DNA of 10,593 nucleotides from an uncultured Prosthecobacter sp. Its GTDB lineage: Bacteria > Verrucomicrobiota > Verrucomicrobiia > Verrucomicrobiales > Verrucomicrobiaceae. Under the pieces are notes generated by a model that had not been told where the DNA came from, searched no databases, and saw nothing but the letters and a program-made list of their open reading frames with translations. The position numbers and the translations under genes were made by a program. Positions 7,557 to 10,593 of this stretch are shown here, one piece after another. How positions within the stretch are numbered: the first letter of the stretch is position 1; each line of letters starts with the position of its first letter. Where the stretch lies: positions 1 to 10,593 of the forward strand of contig CALDGV010000186.1 in the NCBI GenBank assembly GCA_937941745.1. The letters run 5' to 3'.

Positions 7557-9236
7557 TCAATCGAGGGGAATCTCCCGGATCACGCGACGGTCCAGGTCGC
7601 GGTAGGCCTTGCCGTCAAAAAGAATGCGCTGGAACTCCACCTCGACCTTTTTCACTCCTGGCTCGCCATTGTAAGTCTTCTCGGGCGGCTCGGTGGAATA
7701 CACGTAGGCGTGCAGAGGTGGAGAGAGGAAGTGCAGGATGCTGGCCAGCGTGCCTTTCTGCGCCTGGTAATTCTTCATCCAGGTGCGGACGAACTCATCA
7801 AACATGGGCACCAGTTGGATGTCCTGGGCTGGCTTTTTACCAAGCGTTCCCAGCTTCTGAATCAGAGCCCGTGCCTCCTCCACATCCGTGACGCCGCGCA
7901 TTTGATGGGCTTTTTCCCACTCGTGGATGGCGCCAAAGGTTCGCGTGAGAATCTTCTCTCCCTTGGTGCCTCCATCCGTCAGTTGCAGGTGGTGGAACTG
8001 CGCCTGGATCATCGGGAAGTCATAAGGCTCGAAGAAGGTCGGCGTGATGTAAAGCCTGCGCCCGTCCTCCATCACCGCATGCAGGGCATAACGTTCGGTG
8101 ATCTGAGAATCGAACCAGCCGAGCGTGCTGGCCTTGTGCGAATGCGCGGTGATGAGCATGTAGGCCATCGAAGCCAGCATCACGGGCGTGGAGAAAAGGC
8201 GCAGCGAGCCGCCTGCCGCGGGCCTTTCATCTTCGGGCTGCTGATGCCAGAAGGCGGCGACGATGGCGAGCTGGGTGAGAATCCAATTCCAGAAGGTGTC
8301 TCCGGAAAAGACATAGATGCCCATGTGCAGCAGCGCCCGTCCCGCAGCGAGCAGGACAAACCAGCGGCGGTTCCAAAAGGCCGCCAGGAGCGCCACTTCG
8401 ATGAAGATGACGAAGAGCTTCAGCGGCACCGCCAGGGGCTGCAGGGAAGCATGCAGCTTGATGACACCGGCCTCATCCCAGAGCAGGTTCCAGCCATACA
8501 GGAAGGTGGAGATGGTGAGGTTGTAGAGATCATCATTGAAAAGCCAGTCCACCCAGTTTTGACCGATCTCCAGCTTGGCCAGGCCGGGGAGCCAGTAATG
8601 GATGATGTTGGCACCGATGAAGGCCACGGTGAGCATGGGCAGACGTTCTGGCAGCCACTTTTGAATCCATGGCCGGGCCAGGCCTGCCGCCGCCAGCATG
8701 TAGGCCATGTCGAGGATCATCTTCCGGTTGGTGAATTCGGCGTCTGAAAGTCCGGTGCCACGCCACTGAAGGTAGCTGTACATGACGCCAAACATCAGCA
8801 GCGGCAGGAAGGAGGGCCGGCGCAGTGTGAGGAGGCCAAGCACGAGGATCACGCTGCGGTCCAGCAAATGGGCCTGGCCGTAGAAATGGTTGTAGGGGTA
8901 CAGCGAGGTCGTCCAGGTCAGGATGAAGATGATCATCCACACGACATAATGAATGCGGCCGCCAGGAAAGAAACCCCGCCAGGAACGGAGATCACGGTGC
9001 TGCCAGCTGAAGAGTGCCGCCAGCGCCACACCGAGCCAGAAGGGTCCATGGCTGAGGCTTTTCACGAAGGCGGAAGCCAGGAAGGACCAGGAGCGCAGGT
9101 CGGGAACAATGATGTGCTCTGCCGGTATGCGAACCAGACGATACAAACCAAAGACCGCGCCGAGAACCGCCAGCATCTGCAGGCAGGAAATCCAGGGAAA
9201 CGAAGGCTTGGCGGAGGCGGTAGCAGGCGAACTCAT
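7557..9236 (-). CDS. Polytopic membrane protein with soluble C-terminal domain
   Basis: A 559-residue inner-membrane protein that I do not recognise with confidence. Hydrophobic segments fall at about residues 15-35, 50-78, 95-113, 128-156, 173-190, 198-217, 268-288, 290-311, 313-330 and 348-365, followed by about 190 mostly polar residues. Conserved-looking polar residues in or near the membrane include YNHFYG, NIIHYWLPG, NDDLYNL, LLHMGIYVFSG and FWNWIL. The pattern of LHMGI followed by a Trp/Phe-rich helix is reminiscent of HTTM (vitamin-K-dependent carboxylase-like) membrane domains, but this is a weak impression. The C-terminal part contains TPTFFEPYDFPM and VKKVEVEFQRILFDG, suggesting an alpha/beta domain. 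It follows pheA by 80 bases on the same strand and converges with the glycosyltransferase. An SD-like AGGA lies 11 bases before the ATG, which is far from optimal. Confidence 0.8.
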   Translation of the reverse strand: MSSPATASAKPSFPWISCLQMLAVLGAVFGLYRLVRIPAEHIIVPDLRSWSFLASAFVKSLSHGPFWLGVALAALFSWQHRDLRSWRGFFPGGRIHYVVWMIIFILTWTTSLYPYNHFYGQAHLLDRSVILVLGLLTLRRPSFLPLLMFGVMYSYLQWRGTGLSDAEFTNRKMILDMAYMLAAAGLARPWIQKWLPERLPMLTVAFIGANIIHYWLPGLAKLEIGQNWVDWLFNDDLYNLTISTFLYGWNLLWDEAGVIKLHASLQPLAVPLKLFVIFIEVALLAAFWNRRWFVLLAAGRALLHMGIYVFSGDTFWNWILTQLAIVAAFWHQQPEDERPAAGGSLRLFSTPVMLASMAYMLITAHSHKASTLGWFDSQITERYALHAVMEDGRRLYITPTFFEPYDFPMIQAQFHHLQLTDGGTKGEKILTRTFGAIHEWEKAHQMRGVTDVEEARALIQKLGTLGKKPAQDIQLVPMFDEFVRTWMKNYQAQKGTLASILHFLSPPLHAYVYSTEPPEKTYNGEPGVKKVEVEFQRILFDGKAYRDLDRRVIREIPLD

Positions 9237-9260
9237 GACTCTTCATCCTGACATCCGAGT

Positions 9261-9302
9261 GCCAAAAGAGGCAAGCCCCGTGAAATCTCTGCCAAAAAAG
9301 GC
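9261..9302. repeat. Paired GCCAAAANAGGC motifs in the intergenic gap
   Basis: GCCAAAAGAGGC at 9261-9272 and GCCAAAAAAGGC at 9291-9302 differ at one base and are spaced 30 bases start to start, about three helical turns. Each is itself a short imperfect palindrome (GCC...GGC). They lie 25-66 bases before the start codon of the membrane protein and just after the pheA stop. They could be a double operator or part of a leader; chance cannot be excluded. No strong promoter or terminator was seen in the rest of this gap. Confidence 0.35.
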
Positions 9303-9316
9303 GCAAACGATGCCAA

Positions 9317-10141
9317 TCAAGACTCAAAGCGCTTTCCAGCAGGGTAGGAGCCCACGCTCCTCAAGACGGCTCCATCGGCCCGTGTCTGATCTAGCGCGGA
9401 TTGGAAGCGGGGCTCAGCGGGGCTGCCTTCAATCTCGATGTAGAACCGATACTTGTTCGGCTGGCCACGCAGCGGTCGCGATTCAAGCCGCTTGAGGTTC
9501 ACGCCGGCGTCACTGAGCGGCGTGAGGAACCTGCAGAGGCTGCCTGGACGGTCCGGCAGCTCGACGACGAGCGCCGTGCGGTTGTTCTCGGTGGAGATGC
9601 CATTCTCCTGATGGCCCAGAAGATAGAACTGGGTGATGTTGGGCACCTCGCCTGCAATCGGGAAGTGCAGCAAAGCCAGGCCATGACGCTCAGCATTCTG
9701 CCGCGGGCCAATGGCGGCCGCACCTGGCAAGGTGGCCGCCTTTTCCGCAGCCTTGGCCGTGCTGGCCTCAATCACACGTTTCGCTTCAGGGTAGTTGGCG
9801 CGAAGCCATTCGTCACAGTGGAAGAAAGGCATGGCATGAGAGTGAATCGTTTGAACCGGCACTCCTTCACGACCAAGCAGGGCCAGCTTCACATCCAGCG
9901 TCAGTTCCTCCAAAATCTTCAGCGTGCAGCGCTCGTCCACCAAACGGTCCACCGTGTCGATGATGAAGCCGCCGGAGGAATTTTCGATGGGCACCAGGCC
10001 AAGAGCGTCAGAATGGCTGCCGAGGTAGTCGAAGACTTCGCCAATGTTCGCCAAAAGCTCGACATGCGCTTCTGGGAAGCGTTTCTGAGTCAGCAGATGA
10101 GAGAAGCTCCCTTCAGGGCCGAGACAGGCGATGGTGGTCAT
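9317..10141 (-). CDS. pheA: Prephenate dehydratase with ACT domain
   Basis: Decarboxylates and dehydrates prephenate to phenylpyruvate, the penultimate step of phenylalanine synthesis, in the cytoplasm. The chain is 274 residues and starts directly with the PDT fold: MTTIACLGPEGSFSH, then LGLVPIENSSGGFI, AAIGPRQNAERHGL and the active-site segment NITQF (168-172). The C-terminal ACT domain has TALVVELPDRPGSLCRF and LESRPLRGQPNKYRFYIEIEG, the Phe-binding region, so feedback inhibition by phenylalanine is expected. There is no N-terminal chorismate mutase domain, so this is the monofunctional form rather than an E. coli-type P-protein. The family TRF motif reads TQF here (Gln171 for Arg). The ATG at 10141 is supported by a GGAG site six bases upstream; the longer open frame to 10303 overlaps the zinc-ribbon gene. 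That gene ends 14 bases before the ATG, so the two likely share a transcript. Confidence 0.94.
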   Translation of the reverse strand: MTTIACLGPEGSFSHLLTQKRFPEAHVELLANIGEVFDYLGSHSDALGLVPIENSSGGFIIDTVDRLVDERCTLKILEELTLDVKLALLGREGVPVQTIHSHAMPFFHCDEWLRANYPEAKRVIEASTAKAAEKAATLPGAAAIGPRQNAERHGLALLHFPIAGEVPNITQFYLLGHQENGISTENNRTALVVELPDRPGSLCRFLTPLSDAGVNLKRLESRPLRGQPNKYRFYIEIEGSPAEPRFQSALDQTRADGAVLRSVGSYPAGKRFES

Positions 10142-10147
10142 CGAAGG

Positions 10148-10151
10148 CTCC
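10148..10151 (-). promoter_or_regulatory. Ribosome binding site of pheA
   Basis: GGAG on the minus strand (complement of CTCC at 10148-10151) stands six bases before the ATG at 10141. It is the clearest Shine-Dalgarno in the window and decides the pheA start against the longer upstream frame. It falls in the 14-base gap after the zinc-ribbon stop codon. Confidence 0.65.
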
Positions 10152-10155
10152 GTTT

Positions 10156-10392
10156 TTAGATCAGGTCGGAAGCCAGCACGGAATGCGCGGAACGCATCGC
10201 CAGATCCTTTGCCTGGGCCACCACGCGATGCACATCGCTGTCGAAAAGATAGCCGTGGCAGCTCGGGCAGGTGACGGCACGCGCAACAATGATCGAACCG
10301 CATGCCTCACAGACCTTGTACTGCTCGGGATGGCTGGTGATCTTCTCCGCCTGCTTCAACCGGTTGCTGGGTGGCTGTTCGGGGGCGCTCAT
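10156..10392 (-). CDS. Small zinc-ribbon protein
   Basis: A 78-residue protein with two CxxC pairs, VCEACGS at about residues 28-34 and TCPSCHG at about 41-47, spaced as in rubredoxin-like zinc ribbons that bind one metal ion. The N-terminus (to about residue 26) is polar and the C-terminus (DVHRVVAQAKDLAMRSAHSVL) is predicted to be an amphipathic helix. There is no signal peptide, so it should be cytoplasmic. It precedes pheA by 14 bases on the same strand and probably shares its transcript. The function is unknown; a regulator, a nucleic-acid-binding protein or an accessory to a larger complex are all possible. No Shine-Dalgarno stands before the ATG at 10392, as for most genes here. The four cysteines and the tight spacing to pheA support it as a real gene. 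Confidence 0.82.
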   Translation of the reverse strand: MSAPEQPPSNRLKQAEKITSHPEQYKVCEACGSIIVARAVTCPSCHGYLFDSDVHRVVAQAKDLAMRSAHSVLASDLI

Positions 10393-10417
10393 GAAGGAAG
10401 TCTCTGGAAGGATGATG

Positions 10418-10445
10418 CTACTACGACGGTGCAGGCCCGTGTAAA
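10418..10445 (-). promoter_or_regulatory. Possible promoter for zinc-ribbon/pheA
   Basis: On the minus strand TTTACA (10445-10440, five of six to the -35 consensus) is followed after 16 bases by TAGTAG (10423-10418), which matches the -10 consensus at only three positions. The start of transcription would be near 10411, about 19 bases before the zinc-ribbon ATG. Its position in a divergent gap is suitable but the -10 box is weak. Confidence 0.3.
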
Positions 10446-10536
10446 CGAATTTTCTCCACGTTCAAGATGGCACTGAAGATTGCCTGGGAAGAAATTCACC
10501 GGGGAGCCTTTGGCGCGCCTCCTGCTTGTCAGTTCG

Positions 10537-10593
10537 ATGAAGAGTTTCCGCCGTCCACTCCGTTGGTTGCTGAGCGTATTGCTGCCATGCGTT
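10537..10593 (+). CDS. Start of a probable exported protein, partial
   Basis: An ATG at 10537 opens a frame to the right edge reading MKSFRRPLRWLLSVLLPCV: a basic N-region (K, R, R, R) followed by a hydrophobic core, the shape of a signal peptide. Only 19 codons are visible and no Shine-Dalgarno precedes the ATG, so the product cannot be named. The overlapping frame starting at 10467 (MALKIAWEEIHRG) also stays open to the edge and is the rival; its third-position GC is lower than that of neighbouring genes, which is why I prefer the later start. The 10393-10536 stretch otherwise holds only the possible promoter of the divergent zinc-ribbon gene. Confidence 0.4.
   Translation, partial: MKSFRRPLRWLLSVLLPCV

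Noticed and set aside
7710..8747. Plus-strand 345-codon open frame
   Set aside because: Antisense shadow of the polytopic membrane protein; the minus frame gives regular hydrophobic segments and the plus frame does not.
10142..10303. N-terminal extension of pheA as a fused domain
   Set aside because: It is out of frame with and overlaps the four-cysteine zinc-ribbon gene, and the GGAG site supports the start at 10141.

Overview
The window looks like chromosomal DNA of a GC-rich Gram-negative bacterium, most likely a member of the Verrucomicrobiota/Planctomycetota group. That placement is inference. It rests on the high GC content, mostly weak or absent Shine-Dalgarno sites, a large secreted subtilase of the WGLHNTGQ type, and a kinase-like/formylglycine-enzyme-like fusion, an architecture familiar from that superphylum. 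I see no mobile element, rRNA, tRNA or CRISPR array.

Layout. (1) 1-1647, minus: 5' part of a secreted S8 (subtilisin-like) protease, running off the left edge. (2) 1782-3023, minus: pabB, the chorismate-aminating subunit for p-aminobenzoate/folate synthesis. (3) 3075-7547, plus: a three-gene unit divergent from pabB, behind a good sigma70-type promoter at 3023-3051. It encodes a membrane-anchored, proline-rich TPR-like protein, a 660-residue chain with a degenerate receiver, a degenerate kinase, one membrane segment and a cysteine-less FGE-like domain, and a GT4-type glycosyltransferase. (4) 7557-9236, minus: a polytopic membrane protein with a soluble C-terminal domain, convergent with the glycosyltransferase. 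(5) 9317-10392, minus: a small zinc-ribbon protein followed closely by pheA (prephenate dehydratase with an ACT domain). (6) 10393-10593: a divergent upstream region and probably the first codons of a plus-strand exported protein.

How the genes work together. pabB and pheA both act downstream of chorismate (folate and phenylalanine branches) but lie in separate transcription units with no other aromatic-pathway genes here, so they look like scattered housekeeping genes. The most unusual part is the 3075-7547 unit. Its central protein keeps the folds of a phosphotransfer receiver, a Hanks-type kinase and an FGE domain, but has lost the signature catalytic residues of each. It is better read as an envelope scaffold or sensor than as an enzyme. 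Its TPR-like neighbour ends in a domain I do not recognise.

There is no stretch over 300 bases without a gene. The largest gaps are 1648-1781, 9237-9316 and 10393-10536, and what they hold is listed below.
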